Shown here in pieces: positions 11,073 to 22,958 of a stretch of DNA of 64,000 bases (position 1 is its first letter; the number at the start of each line of letters is the position of its first letter). The stretch is from Symbiodinium natans (taxonomy: Eukaryota; Sar; Dinophyceae; Suessiales; Symbiodiniaceae). Below the pieces are notes generated by a model. The model made no database searches, was not told the DNA's origin, and worked only from the letters and a program-made list of their open reading frames with translations. The stretch covers positions 1,827,082-1,891,081 of the forward strand of contig CAJNDS010000113.1 in the NCBI GenBank assembly GCA_905221605.1. The letters run 5' to 3'. Position numbers and translations under genes: made by a program.

Positions 11073-11575
11073 CAATATAGGGAAACGAAACATTGTTCGC
11101 TGAAATAATGTGGCTTCATAAGGGACCCTCACCGGGAAAGTTGGTAAGCACAAATCCCTGCCGCTGCTTTATTGTATAGCCGAGCCCCCCATGCCGCCCT
11201 TGCTGTCTGGCAAGAACTCGCAACACCCCGCACCCTAATTCAGCAGCATCCGAAAACACCTTGTATCGCAATGACCAGAACCCCACGCGCCTTGTTTTTG
11301 GTACCTCGGCGAAACCAAGGTTTCAGAACACTGGCGAGGCCCTTCACAGTTCTACTAGTATTCTTGGTTGTGCTTGTGCTTATAGAAACACAAGCAATAA
11401 ACAAATTTTCAATTTCGGTCATGTAGGCCTACCCATACAATTAAGTTCTCACAACCCCGTCAAGCAGACCAAGCGCAAAGCAATAACACGGAACAACAAG
11501 TGCAAAATCTCCGCCGCCAAAGTAGGAACACAACAAGACACACGCTTTGTTGACTAATTTACTGTATACGGGATC

Positions 11576-11767
11576 CTAACCCGAAGCCAACGGATTAAGG
11601 GATACTACCAGATGTCTAGATCTACTTCCGAAGAGAGGGCTCGGCAAACCAGGCTGCCGGCTCACTTTCAGTCCGCCTTTTCGGCCGGTGATGCCAGGCA
11701 CCTGCTTCATGTTCCGTGCTTGCCATGGGGCGCATTCGAAAATTTCCAAACCCATGCGAGGGTTCAT
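11576..11767 (-). CDS. Unassigned ORF, 63 codons
   Basis: Encodes MGLEIFECAPWQARNMKQV and GRKGGLKVSRQPG. The composition is protein-like, but there is no recognised family and no supporting neighbour. Confidence 0.2.
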   Translation of the reverse strand: MNPRMGLEIFECAPWQARNMKQVPGITGRKGGLKVSRQPGLPSPLFGSRSRHLVVSLNPLASG

Positions 11768-11769
11768 GC

Positions 11770-12960
11770 AATATTGCCCATAACCTAAAGTAATTCATTT
11801 CAGAATGTTGGAACCCAAGCTAAAGTATCACATTTGCCGCTTCACCAACAGTCAAAATGTGTGGCTACTCAAATTACGAATCGTGATATTTCTAGGTGTT
11901 CCTATGAAAGACCGGGGGGGCCTCCGTCTCTTTCCGCCTCTGTCCCACACAGGGGAGACTTTAAAAAAAAAGACCGGCCGAAGGAACCCTCTTGAGGGTT
12001 TAGGGTTTATAGGGTTTAGGGCCGGACGGCCCTTTAAACCACCTCTGTTCCCGAAAACTTTTATGACCTGGTTCCATAACACATCCTGGGGGGGGTGTTA
12101 CTAAAGCAGGCTCAACATTCACCCCCCATTCCTGTGAGTTCCTGTGGCCTTCTTCACCGCCGCCACTGGGTCCGGACCTGGGGGAAGAGTGCGTTTTCGG
12201 GTTTCGGGTTTTGGGCCTTCTGGCTCAGGGTAGGAGTTCAGGGTTTCGGGGTTTGGGGTCTATCGGGGGTCAGAGTTTAGGGGCTAGGGTTTAGTAAAGA
12301 GAAGCTCGAAAAGCGGGTTGCGCGACTACCCAGTTTGGCCCATTTCGAGGCCTCTGAAGATCGTCTTAAATGAGCTCCTCTTGGGGTTTAGGGTTTGGGG
12401 ATAAGGGTTTGGGGCTACACCGAAACCCAGTAAGTGAGCAAAAGGCACATCTCAAAGGCCTACCTGGTCAGAAACTTGAGCTGTTGATGGGATTTTGATC
12501 TGGCTCCAACAGTCGGCGGGGATCGGGGCTTCAGCAGCTAAGCAGTTGAATAATGTCATGCTTAGATGCCTTCCATAATTAGCTGCCGTTTAGGGTTTAG
12601 GGTTTAGGAATTCGGGTTTAGGGTTTAGGGTTTTTTTCCCTGTTGAAGTGACGGGTAGCCTCTTAAAGCCTAAAGTTATCAAAGCTGGAGCTCTCGGTCG
12701 GGCACAAAGGAACCAGTTCTTGAAGGAAGAATCTATGCATTGCCGCAGATCAGCGGCAGCCGGTGGTGAAAAGGGTTTGGATGCTTGAAGTGCTCAAACT
12801 TTGGATTAGGTTTGCTGTGGCTTGGGATCGGAGGCCTCTAAGTCTGGGCGGATGGGACAACAACTGCCATGCTCGTTGCCCGACAAAATCCGACCAGGTG
12901 GAAATTGCAAGTAACCTTGAACCACTACGCGCTCCACGACGCAAACACACCCCACAACCC
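11770..12960. other. Mostly non-coding stretch
   Basis: Holds short TTTAGGG-type blocks (11996-12020, 12180-12295, 12590-12632) separated by unique DNA. Several short open frames occur on both strands, but none has a clear pair of splice sites. Confidence 0.35.
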
Positions 12961-13340
12961 CTAAATGCTAAACCGTAAACCCCAACACTCAAAGAAATGC
13001 CGGGGTCGACACCCTGACCCGCACCTTGACTCTGGTTCATGCGGTCATCGCCGGAATGGAACTGAACCTGCCATTCTGACAGGGGATCTTCGGTGCTGAA
13101 CAGGCAAGAGAGTCTGGGCTGCTGAAAGGCTTTCGGGCGTCGGGGTTTAAGACTTCAGGGTCTAATGGCTTTAGCGCGCTGAGTTTGGTTCGGGACAAGT
13201 TTGGAAACTTCAAAAAAAACACAAATAGTGAACCCTCAACCAGCAACTCTTTGTTGCAACATGCTCTTGGCCGTAAACCCTAAACTGCATGGTAAGATCA
13301 GGGGCATTGGGTTCAGCAGAGATTGCAGCTGTAGCGGCAG

Positions 13341-13407
13341 GGAGCCAGCACAGGGGAGGAATGCTTCTGACTCTCTGGTTGAAAGGCTATACCCTCACAA
13401 GCGCAAG
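13341..13407 (+). CDS. Exon candidate, unknown
   Basis: Between acceptor AGCGGCAG and donor AAG/GTAGTT; encodes NASDSLVERLYPHKRK. It leaves phase 0. May belong to the + gene further right, but the junction to the next candidate is not resolved. Confidence 0.4.
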
Positions 13408-13444
13408 GTAGTTCTTCTCATGATTTTCAGATTAGGGATCTAAC

Positions 13445-13510
13445 TTGGAATGTTCACCCTTATACTGACAGTCCTGAATAGGGATTATAGTGTCCCCGAC
13501 TATAGTCCCA
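13445..13510. mobile_element. Foldback MITE family A, truncated copy 4
   Basis: The left arm GGAATGTTCACCCTTATACTG is present and the core GACTATAGTCCC follows. The rest of the right arm, including AACATCCC, is missing. Confidence 0.75.
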
Positions 13511-13756
13511 CACATACTACCAAGTTTTGAGAGCTACCTTTGCGTCCCAGGGTAGAGGCCACACGTTTTTGTTCCTGAGATGCAATGCCCACAAAAGACA
13601 ACAAGCAAGTTGATCATACAATTTGTGATCGTGGAGTTCCCTAAGCCCTGAACACTACATTTGGGTCCGGAATGAACTCCCTAGTCGTACTACAAACCCT
13701 AAACCGCAAACCGCAAGAAGGCCCCCTTCACACGCCAACCTCCTCCCAAATCGCAG

Positions 13757-13816
13757 GCGTTTGCAGCGTTCGGAGCCAATGAGCCTTGTCCAGCATAGTG
13801 TGCGAGAGTGCTACTC
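13757..13816 (+). CDS. Exon candidate, unknown
   Basis: Acceptor AATCGCAG and donor TACTC/GTACGT bracket an open frame with EPMSLVQHSVRECYS. An alternative frame runs to TAG within the exon. Confidence 0.35.
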
Positions 13817-14369
13817 GTACGTCATGAGGATTAGGATTTTGGGTGTAAGGTTGGCTTGGGGCTTGGGATTTTGGGTCTCGGGTTCAGACCTGGTGTCCAG
13901 TTGAATACTTTGGTCTTGGGGCAAGTTCTAGTTGGTTTAGGGTTCAGGGTTAGGGTTTAGGGTTCACCGGGAGTCGGTTAAGAATACTAGTGCTTCCTGT
14001 GGTAGCTGTTGCTTTTAGGAGGAAGACCTCAAGTCACAGCTAGATGAGATGCCGTGTCTTCCGGCTTTCTAGCTGATTTCTTTCCTGCGGAGCTGATACT
14101 CGCAACATTAAAGTAACAACTAGACAAAAAGGACAACAGGGTGCACACGGCACTGTCTGAGGGTTCCAGACTAAAATCCAGACCCAACAGGAGTTTGCAG
14201 GGTTTAACTTTGCCGGATCAGGTCTCGTAAGGCGCTGGCCGACCGTCGCACCAGCGTGGTGTGGTCTTGGTGGTGTCGCCTGAAGGAAAAAGCAGCATAC
14301 TCACAGCAATCCCTCTAAAGAATGGGAAAGGTCATGCAAACAACGCGGTGCTCTGGGGAGGACGGGGGG

Positions 14370-14452
14370 AAGCATATATATATATACATATATATAGAGA
14401 TATATAGAGATATATAGAGATATTTTTTTAATATATAGATATATATATATAT
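14370..14452. repeat. TA/TAGA microsatellite
   Basis: Imperfect TATATA and TATAGAGA repeats. Confidence 0.9.
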
Positions 14453-14960
14453 CCTCCCTGAATATCCCTGACCTTCAGAGTGGAGAGCATCGAGACAGAA
14501 GCAGACACTGAACCCTCTCAACCCTGAAGGAGAAACCCTAAACTCCTAAGGGCTAAGTCCCCAACAACCCTTTGCCACGCATAGCTGGAACCAGAGCCCT
14601 TGTAAACAGACCCCCTCCCCCTCAAACAAAAGGAACAAGAATCTTTACAAGGCTCATGAAGCCATCAAGGCCTCAATTGATCTGGGGCCCCTTTTTATGA
14701 AGATACGACAGGGTTAGGGAAGGAAGCCAAAAGCAAATGAAGTAAAACTCAGACCTTTGGTAGTTAAGACGGGTCATTGAGTGGTATGGTTGCAGTCTTG
14801 CATTCGCGCACGAAGTTTGCAAGCTTCATAATTTAGTCCGGGCTTACATTGCAACTACAACGCTGCCGGGGGGGTGGGGGGTTGGTTGTTCTCAGATAAA
14901 GTCTCAGTGAAGGCACCGAAACCTAACCCGGAACCCTCAGCTTTAAACCCCCAACTTGAG

Positions 14961-16503
14961 CCGGCCCAAAGCTGGCGAAGGTGATGAAGTACTGCAGGCA
15001 GCAAGGGACCTGAATGAGTTGGGGGATACCAAGGTTTCAGGTTTAGGGTTTAGGGGTTATCGGGCTCAGAGTCCAAATCCCCAAAAGCATTGTGCGTTGG
15101 CGAAGGGATTCTTGCAACTATATCCCAGAGTGAAGTATGAGTTGGCGGGCAGGGTAGGGGGGGGGGGCCTCCTCAGGCCGCCTAGGTTTGTTTGTGGTTG
15201 AAAATCATGTAGGGATGAAGCTTCTTAACGGGCTTACTAACATTTGGTTGAATGTGAAAGTAAGGAGATGGGAATGTGCTCTGTGGACAAGTTGCCACTT
15301 TGCTCGCAACGGCTCCTGTCTTGAAAGTACCATCTGTGCAAACCCCGAACCCTGAACTCCACATTCCAGGGCCTTCACCACAACACAGAACAGGGGGGGC
15401 GTACCGCACTAGCAGGGCAGTGGGGGGCGCCATCTCTCTCCACTTGCAACCCTGAAGCCTCAACCTTGAACCCCAAACGCCTGAACCGCAAACCCTGAGC
15501 CCCCCAATTGAATACTAAAGCCCAAACCCTATAAACCCTCTACAAACCCTAAAAAGCCCGATAACAACCCTCTCAGCAACAAACCTTGAGCCCCTAACCC
15601 CCGAAATCTAAGCCCTAAACCCTCAACCCTCAACCCTAAACCCTAGGAGGAGGACCGGGGCTCGGTCGCCATGGGGCGTCTGCTTATCAACGAGCCCGTG
15701 GAGGAGGACCTGGTTTAGGGTTTGGGGCTTAGGGTTTTAGGGTTGAGGGTTTAGGGTTTTATCCAGTCGAGAAGCTGCGGGGTCTATCAGGTTTAGGGCT
15801 GGGGAGGATCATACAAACCCTAAACCCTAACCCTAAAACCCTAAAACCCTAAACCCTAAACTCTAAACCCTCAACCCTAAACCCTAAACCCCAATAGCAC
15901 TCGCGCAGTAGACGCCCAGCATGGACGGAGAACTTGGGGTTGGCAAGCCAACCCTTAGACCCTGAACCCTCAAACCTGTGCAACCCTCAAGCAAAGAACG
16001 CTTAAAACCTAAAACCGAAACCTAAAAACCTTAAAGCCCTGAAACCTTAAACCCTGAACATTTGGTGCACCCCCTTTGCGCCTCGAACTCGTCATCGGCC
16101 CGGACACGAACGTCCGGGGTGAAGATCTGCCAACGGGGTGGAAACGTCGGGCGTGTAGTAAGGGATATCTGGTTTTGGGTTTAGGGTTAGGGGTTAGAGT
16201 TGCCCCAACGCCGAGATGTCCAGAAACATGAAAAGAGATGAGAATCAACCCTAGCTAAGGCCTAAACCCTACGCCCTTAACCCGAAACCCATGATTCGAC
16301 AGTCATGTGTTCTCCTCGGGGTGCCTATTCTGGGTTCAGGGGCTTCTTGTTGCCGACACTTGCTTCTAAGCCCCACGAGCGTCGAAGTGGCTGAACTAGC
16401 GACATATCTGAGGATCGATGAAGAGAGAGATGGAGAGAACAAGGAAAGGCAATCAAGAATCCAACGTTTACGGGCTTTTTTGGGGTATCCCACAAACCCA
16501 TGA
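14961..16503 (+). CDS. Unknown gene, last five exons with phased junctions
   Basis: Exons 14961-15033, 15106-15153, 15647-15712, 15898-15938 and 16371-16503 join without a frame break (end phases 0,0,0,2 then a 1-nt start) and finish at TGA. Key pieces are GEGDEVLQAARDLNELGDTK, GFLQLYPRVKYELAGR, SVAMGRLLINEPVEEDL and the charged tail AELATYLRIDEERDGENKER. Splice sites include CCCTAG/ before exon 15647 and GACCTG/GTTTAGGG after it, so that exon is framed on both sides by telomere-like repeat. I recognise no family; the protein looks soluble and helical. The 5' part lies further left; candidates are at 13.3-14.3 kb. The - strand is also open across exon 3, but the five-exon phase agreement favours +. 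Confidence 0.6.
15937..15954. repeat. Perfect short palindrome
   Basis: GGGTTGGC AA GCCAACCC, an 8-bp stem with a 2-base loop, at a splice donor of the + gene. Confidence 0.85.
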
Positions 16504-16559
16504 GCTTGGGTTGGAAAATGGCAGGTAGCATTGATGAATCCTAGTTTAGGATTTGGGGC

Positions 16560-17380
16560 CTGCATGGGTCTTGCGTGTTTCAGGGATTCCCCGCTGCTTG
16601 CACAAGCCCAAGAAACCCCAACCTAAACGACCCTCAGCCCCAAACACCACTTAGCAAACCCTAAAACCCACCAAAACCCTTAAGTCTGAACAAGACAAGG
16701 CTTGAACCCCAATCACTATTCCCTAAGCCCGCAAGGCCTGAATCCCTCGAGGCCTGACGTCCTCAAGCCCTCAAGTGGTGGCCAGGCGCACCACACAGAA
16801 TCCTGTGCCGATGTCGCTGCAGTCGATCTTGGTCGCGGCTAGAGCAGCACCACCACACAAAGGGTTTGGGGCTCAAAGTGGGCTTCTCTACCCTGAATCC
16901 TATGACCAAGAGAGGTGCATCCACCCTGAAACCCTGAAGCACTCTCAAATGGCCTCTTACCGGGACAGATGTGGTTCCTGCTGATTGTAAGCCATGGCTT
17001 TCTTAAGCCGAGCCTTGGGCCTTGGAGCACACTGGACATGAAGAAAAAGGGATTGGTATCAGACCCTGGCCTCCGTGGCACTTGAACGGTTTTTGCTTGA
17101 GAAAGCCCTTGGCCTTTCTCAGACGACTCAGGCCCAGGAAGTTTTTCCTCAACAACCAAAAACCTTATTGTGTTGCAGGTTCTTGTTTGTGTAAAATTCT
17201 TGGCTAATCTACAGGAAAATCGATTCTTGAGGTAGGGTTTGCGGTTTGGGCTTGGGGGTTTACGGGCTGTGTTGGTCTCCTCTCAGGAAGGCCTTTTCTG
17301 TAAAGCCCCCGAAGGCAAAGCCCCTGAAGGCAACTCCAAAGGCATTTCGGCGGGACCCTAAGCAGTAAACTCCACCCAAT
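16560..17380. other. Unresolved stretch with short open frames on both strands
   Basis: Segment 16775-16860 is open on both strands: + reads ARRTTQNPVPMSLQ, - reads TKIDCSDIGTGFCVVRLATT then TGA. It is bracketed by CCCTGAA-type and TTTGGGG repeats, so an exon is likely, but the strand is undecided. Confidence 0.3.
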
Positions 17381-17856
17381 ACGGCTTTGGACATGGGAAT
17401 CGTCAACACACCTGCGTCCGACACAGATAGGAGTCTGGCACAGAAGTTGGAGAGTGGGACCTCTGCCTGTGGGCCGACGTCATCTTCAGGCAGCTCGCCC
17501 TTTGTATGTTATCTTGTAGCCCCTGCACACATGCAACCGGAAACGGCTAAGAAGTGTCTGTTCACCAAAGGTCTGGTGCAGGGGTCTGCTAAGCTGACGT
17601 GGGTGCTGCGTTTCGGCGATGGAGGCTTTGCTTGAGAACCTTTGCCTTGTGGATCTTCTTGCGGGGGGCGGGGGGAGGGGGGGGAAGAGAGTCAAAAGCT
17701 CAGGGTATTTAGCTGAGGAGTCTACTAGAAGCTTGGAACAAGTTTGCTCAGAATAGGCGGTTATGTTGATGTTGGGGCTACTGAACTCTGAACCGCCCCC
17801 TAAAGCCCTCGAACGACCTTGAGCTCTGACATCGGCACGGTCCTAACCCCTGCACC

Positions 17857-17954
17857 CGGATGTTCGCCCTTATACTAGCAGTCCTTAAGGAGGATTATAA
17901 TCGGGGAACTAGAATCCCTATCAAGGACTGCTTGTATGAGGCGGAACATCCCAA
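17857..17954. mobile_element. Foldback MITE family A, copy 5
   Basis: Left arm CGGATGTTCGCCCTTATACTA, right arm TGTATGAGGCGGAACATCCC; core CAGTCCTTAAGGAGGATTATA. Followed directly by CCCTAAACCCC. Confidence 0.85.
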
Positions 17955-17962
17955 CCCTAAAC

Positions 17963-18013
17963 CCCTAAGCCAGCCTCCCGATCAGCTTTTCGCTTGGCAT
18001 GATCCAGCCGAAC
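17963..18013 (-). CDS. Exon candidate, unknown
   Basis: Seventeen codons VRLDHAKRKADREAGLG between acceptor GTGTGAG and donor GGG/GTTTAGG. Strongly charged helix. Phase 0. Confidence 0.45.
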
Positions 18014-18417
18014 CTCACACGCAGACCCTGAAAAAACCCAAACAAACAAACAAACTCATAAAACAACCGCGAATCCCTAAAGCCCTAAAAAGGCCTGAAC
18101 CCCCCCTCAACCCTATACCCAAAACCCGATATAAGCCCTAAACAATGAACCCGTAGAACCGGTCTTGGGGTTCTGGGTTTAGGTGGTCAGGGGCCTATAG
18201 CAGTGTACATCAACAAACTTCACCATGAATCCTCACAGCACTAGCAAGCGCAAAAGAGTTTGTGCATCAAAGCAGGACATGGAACAGGTGCACCCCACCC
18301 TCAGGTTCAAACTTTGTGCAAGTTAAGCTCCCCAACAAGAAGACCACACGCACAACATTACAACACGTGCGCCGTAGGGTATGCCCCCCCTCCCCCATTG
18401 TGCCGAACGCTTTGCAG

Positions 18418-18538
18418 GCGGCAGCTCAGCCGTCTGCTCGGAACACTTGCACCCGGCAATCCAGGGTTGGCCTGGGTTAAGCCAGAGGAAGTTTGTTCCT
18501 TCCAGGAACCCTACTTAAAAGGGCTTAGGCTCTCATAG
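18418..18538 (+). CDS. Terminal exon candidate, unknown
   Basis: After acceptor GCTTTGCAG the frame encodes RQLSRLLGTLAPGNPG and KPEEVCSFQEPYLKGLRLS and stops at TAG. Confidence 0.4.
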
Positions 18539-19259
18539 GGTGTTCACGCCTTACTGGCTTACTCTGCGGTTGTCTTCTGAAACTACCTACCTATGAAAAG
18601 GAGTCAGGACGTTGGAGCAACCAAGCACTCTAGAGGACCAAGCTGGCGGTGGTGACTCGTTGAGGAGACTTCGTTGAAGGACCTTTGATTTCACCCCTTT
18701 ACATTCAACAAAAAAGACTAATCTCTGAACCCGAAACCCTGAAGGGCTGTGCCACGCCATTCCAGCAGAAGCGAACCCGAGCAGCGCGCGACATGCGCAT
18801 AGGATCTGGACAGATGGTCCAGGGCATCATGTCCGCCTGGCACTCGCTACCGGAACCTCAAACCTCAGCCCTAAAAACCCTCAACCCTGTAAACCCTAAA
18901 TTCTGAACCTCAAGAACAAAAACAGAAAACCGTGGAGCCCTCAAGCCCCCTGAGCCCAAAGCTCTATTTCGAGCCCTCAGTGTCGGTTTTTTCTCGGGGG
19001 CATTCAACTTGATAGGGTCCTTGGGTACCCTCAAAGATAAGTTTTACATGACAATCATGTAAAATAAATATACGAATAACAATATACGACTAAATTTGAT
19101 GATCTGTTCCTAGTACTTGAACGATCAGAAAAGAAGAAAAAACGGTTGAACCTAAACTTCCTAGCCGTAAGCCCTGGGCCCCAGGATCTGAAACCTCACT
19201 TCAAAACCCACTGACTCCTTTGCTGCATTCTATGGCAGCCTACTAAAAATCACGCCGAC

Positions 19260-19349
19260 TCAGGCTAAAAAAGGATGGACCTCTACACTCCCAACCACGG
19301 CCTCGGCGAGCATCTCAATGGGCACAAAGCCGGGTGGCGGGAAGGTCAC
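19260..19349 (-). CDS. Terminal exon candidate, unknown
   Basis: Acceptor TTTCCCCAG, then VTFPPPGFVPIEMLAEAVVG and a stop after VEVHPFLA. Confidence 0.45.
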   Translation of the reverse strand: MTFPPPGFVPIEMLAEAVVGSVEVHPFLA

Positions 19350-19432
19350 CTGGGGAAAGCCAATGCCCATGCCAGAAGTAGACCCGCAACCATTCAAACC
19401 CTGAAAGAGGAATCTGGGTGCCGCTGAGCAAG

Positions 19433-19498
19433 CTAGAGCATATTGGCCTGTGCAGCCGAGGGGCCATCAGAGGCTGCATCAACTCCGGTTCCTGGCAG
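19433..19498 (-). CDS. Terminal exon candidate, unknown
   Basis: Acceptor TTCTCCGAG, then LPGTGVDAASDGPSAAQ and ANML, then TAG. Lies 84 bp upstream in the sense direction of the candidate at 19260-19349; both cannot be terminal exons of one transcript. Confidence 0.4.
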   Translation of the reverse strand: MPGTGVDAASDGPSAAQANML

Positions 19499-20606
19499 CT
19501 CGGAGAAGGTACTTCTTCTGCTTGAGAGTCTAGAGGCTGTAGGCGTCAAAGCGTAGACCGGTTTTTACACTTCATGACTGCTGGCCATGGGAAAGCAAGG
19601 GTAGAAAGCCCGGTTTGGGCTCTGTGGTGTAGAGAGCCCAGGGTGTAGGACTGCGCACAGGACGCTGGAAGATTGTGGTTGGCAGGGTCTTTCGTACGAA
19701 TGTCGTTGTCAGGCAAAGGCTCGTGGACTGGGAATGCACCCCCCCCACCCACCTGCCGCATGCTGATGCTTGACCACATACAGCTACATGCATACGCCCT
19801 GAGACCCTGCACATTCTGAAAATAAACCAAAGCATGCCCGCGCCTTCATGAAGGACTGGAACCGCTTGTTTGCCGTCTTTGTCTCAACGTACTTCCCTTC
19901 CTGGCATGGTTCTTGCTCTACATCATGGGTCCTTTTGCTGCCCTGAACCAGAAGTAACCGAACCTAGGTGGACAATGATGGGCGGTGTGTCTAGCCCTTC
20001 CTAACCCGCCCTGTGCCTTAGACTTCCGACTTGAGGGTGGGTAGTGTTCACCCTCAGCTTCCTGAGGTAGTTCTGCTTCTGGGCCGCAAACAGCTTGATA
20101 AGAATACCATGGCAAAACCCAGAAGCAACTAAAGTTGAACCCTGGGCCTCTAGGATATTCGAAGTCGCAGGGTCCAAGGCTTAGACTACATCCTAGCAAG
20201 AGATCCGAGGCGGCAACCCAAGCCAGAAATGGAGCGCTCAGAAGCCCAATCCTTCTCAAGCTGGAGTGTAGAGCCATGATGCCCGATGAGCCCAGAAACT
20301 CAGTAGGCCCTGAGCCTAGATCCGGAATCTAGGTCTAGGTACACAACAAACGAGGGCTGATCTGCATTACAGCCCACTTTGGTGACTGAACCTACGAAGT
20401 ATACTCTGGAAGAGAGACCTGCTGAGGCCGTAATCTTTGAGCCCTATAGGGTCAGCCTGAAACCTCCAAACACTGCAAACCAAGCGCAGCTTTGGGGGGT
20501 GGCTTGCCTGGTTCAGGGTTGCTTTTCGGAATGCAAGGGTTTAGGGTTTAGGGTTTAGGGTCTAGGTGTTCTGGACTCATTAGGGGCCCTAAGGCCCCCC
20601 TTACAG

Positions 20607-20707
20607 GGCTCCCCAATGTGCTGCAAACTCAGGCCCTCAGAGCAGGGCGCGCCCTGCGGAGGGCATGCTCCGTCCGGCTCTGCGCATCGTGGTCGTCCTG
20701 CGAGCAG
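20607..20707 (+). CDS. Exon, unknown protein
   Basis: Canonical sites on both sides, CCTTACAG acceptor and GAGCAG/GTGAGG donor, around 33 open codons beginning LPNVLQTQALRAGRALRRA. Confidence 0.5.
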
Positions 20708-20949
20708 GTGAGGGTTCAGGGTTTGGGCTCGCCCCTTGACGTTGAATTCTACGTGTTCTGTAGGGCGATATAAGGTCCATGCAGAACATGTCCGAGCAAT
20801 GGAAGCGTTCGAAACTACATCCATGAACATATGCGATTTCACTGTACATCCTTTTTGGGGGCTTTCCCAAGACACGTCGCAAAGGCTTGCAATTTAAACC
20901 TTGAGCAAACCCTATATACACTGTAAACCCTAGACCGTAAACCCTAAAC

Positions 20950-21054
20950 CCGGAGAAGGCTCTGGGATCCTAGGCTTATCATCCCAGGGTCCTGCGTGCG
21001 TCTCGCGAAGGGGATGGGATCCTCCAGCTCTTGCATGAAGGTCCCACGCAGTAC
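20950..21054 (-). CDS. Exon, unknown protein
   Basis: Exactly 35 codons between acceptor CTTCTGAG and donor CTCCGG/GTTTAGGG. Encodes FMQELEDPIPFARRTQD. CCCTAAA lies upstream in sense and TTTAGGG downstream. The + strand frame is interrupted, so the strand is clear. Confidence 0.65.
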
Positions 21055-21551
21055 CTCAGAAGGAGGGATTTAGGGGTTTAGGGTCGAGTGTTTACATAGG
21101 CTGTGGGGCCTGGGTTGCACGGATGCAGGTCTTTGGATATCGCACTTAGGCCCAAGGCTTATGGCTGACGGTTTAGTGTTTGAGGAGTAACAGAATGTAG
21201 AGGGTTTGAGACTGAAGCCACGACTTAAGCCCCAAAAGGCAAAGCAAAGGCTGAACCGGTGAACCCTCAATTTCTCAAAACTCCAAACCGCCAATCCCTA
21301 ACCACTGAAACACTGGACACCGCTGTGCCTGAAAGCGGAGCTAAAGACCCTAAAGTCCCAAAATCCGTATGCAAAACTCACCTGCCCCAAATTGCCAAAC
21401 ACCCCAAAATCCGCAACGCCTAAAGCCCTACACCCGAGAAGCCCTAAGCAACCTGATCCCCAAACACAAAACAAAACCACGCAACCCTGAACAATGTAAT
21501 ATTCCTACCCCTGAACCATTCATTTCTCCATCCAAACCCTAAACCCTAAAC

Positions 21552-21641
21552 CCTTGAGCCAAAAAAATGCGAGCCGGGGCAGGAGCGCTCCATCCTTCCA
21601 TGTCTTCTAAGTCGACGGTCTCATCTTGGATAGGATTTAGA
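21552..21641 (-). CDS. Exon, unknown protein
   Basis: Acceptor ATGCCGAG and donor CAAGG/GTTTAGGG enclose an acidic frame NPIQDETVDLEDMEGWSAP. Probably the same gene as the exon at 20950, but an intervening exon is needed to fix phase. Confidence 0.55.
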
Positions 21642-22023
21642 CTCGGCATTGAAAAGGGTTTAGGGTTTAGGGTTTAGGGTTTAGGGTTTAGGGAAGAGAT
21701 TCTTTTGAAGCCTCTTATGCCAACAGCTACTGCTTAGGACCTACTTTCCTGCCTGTAGGCTACTAGCATAAGACCCCTTTGCTCCGGGAACCTCCCACTC
21801 GGTTTGAGGTTCAGTGTTTTGGGCGCAGGGTTTGAGTTGAAGTGGTCTTGCGGCGTGTGCGGGTAAGGGCCAGCAATCGCCAAAAGTCCTCAAACTGTTG
21901 CAGCCGCGATCGAACTCTTTGCCCCTCTATAGGCTCAACACGAACATAAGCTCAGCATCAAAGCAGAACCCTAAACCCTAGGCCCCAAACCCCAAACCCT
22001 AAACCCTAAAACCCAAACACTAG

Positions 22024-22119
22024 GGAACCTACACGTCCGACTGCCCAGCACCTGAGGAAGAAGCCAAGGGAGACCAACTTTTCCTCCAGCCGCTGCGGCC
22101 CAGCAGCCTGGGCCCGACC
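22024..22119 (+). CDS. Exon candidate, unknown protein
   Basis: Thirty-two codons between acceptor AAACACTAG and donor CCGACC/GTAAGAGG, encoding SDCPAPEEEAKGDQLFLQ. A - strand reading of the same DNA also has splice sites, so strand is moderately secure. Confidence 0.45.
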
Positions 22120-22276
22120 GTAAGAGGGCTTAAGGGGTTTAGGGTTTAGGCTTATAGGGTTTAGAGGGCTTCAGGGGTTTAGGGTTTAGGGTTATGGGTT
22201 TAGAGGGCTTAAGGGGTTTAGACTTTAGGGTTTAGAGGGCTTAAGGGGTTTAGGGCTCTGGGGTTGCGGCCTTTAC

Positions 22277-22337
22277 TGGTTGGGGGGCGGAGGAGCCTTG
22301 GGTGGCTCGGAGCCATCATCAGGGCCTTAAGTCGGTC
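22277..22337 (-). CDS. Exon, unknown protein (pairs with 22591-22723)
   Basis: Acceptor ACCCTGCAG, donor AACCA/GTAAAGG; encodes DRLKALMMAPSHPRLLRPP. Its phase-0 start fits the phase-0 end of the upstream exon 22591-22723. Confidence 0.5.
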
Positions 22338-22590
22338 CTGCAGGGTGACACCTGATGCCTAAACCCGCAATCCTGAACTTCAAAGGCGCATCGCCCTACA
22401 GACCCGGAAGCCCCAAACCCTTCGACCTGCAAGCTGCAAACTCCGGAGATTCAACAGCACCCCCTGCTTGGACCTCTTGCCTCCGAAATCCCGAGTCGGA
22501 GCCGTCGTAAACCCTAAACTATCAAGACTATCAAACCATAGACCCCAAAACCCTAAAACCAAGGGTCTCGGGGATATAAGGGTTTAGGAC

Positions 22591-22723
22591 CTGATGAGGG
22601 CTTTTCGGGGGTCTATGGGCGGACTGCAGCTCTCTCGGTGTCAGGCCGTTCGGTTGGTCTTCACCTTGACCATCTTCTTCCATCCTTCGGCCTTGCGAGC
22701 TGTCTTTTTTAGGAGCTCCGGGG
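22591..22723 (-). CDS. Exon, unknown protein
   Basis: Acceptor AGCAAG, donor CATCAG/GTCCTA; hydrophilic sequence KKDSSQGRRMEEDGQGEDQ and LTPRELQSAHRPPKSPHQ. Ends in phase 0. Confidence 0.5.
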
Positions 22724-22826
22724 CTTGCTAGGCTTCGAACCCCCACCCCCAGAGACTCTCATTCTCTCTCCCTCTCTCACACACACACAGCAAGCACCAG
22801 AGACAAAATGCCCCAAAACCTTGAAC

Positions 22827-22928
22827 TTGGGATGTTCCCCCTTATACTAAAAGTGCTGAGTAGGGATTATAGTAAGGGGGAGCTATAATCCCTTTTAAGG
22901 ACTGTTAGTAGAAGGGGGAACATGCCAA
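22827..22928. mobile_element. Foldback MITE family A, copy 6, with intact 8-bp target duplication
   Basis: TTGGGATGTTCCCCCTTATA to GGGGGAACATGCCAA. The element is flanked by identical CCTTGAAC at 22819-22826 and 22929-22936, the best boundary evidence for the family. Confidence 0.9.
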
Positions 22929-22958
22929 CCTTGAACCCAGAACCCTCTTTCTCTCAAG

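Noticed and set aside
15890-16126. Two - strand exons (16053-16126 and 15890-15932) that join in phase
   Set aside because: They lie inside an intron of, and partly overlap, the + strand gene whose five exons are consistently phased and end in a stop. Kept only as an example of two-strand ambiguity.
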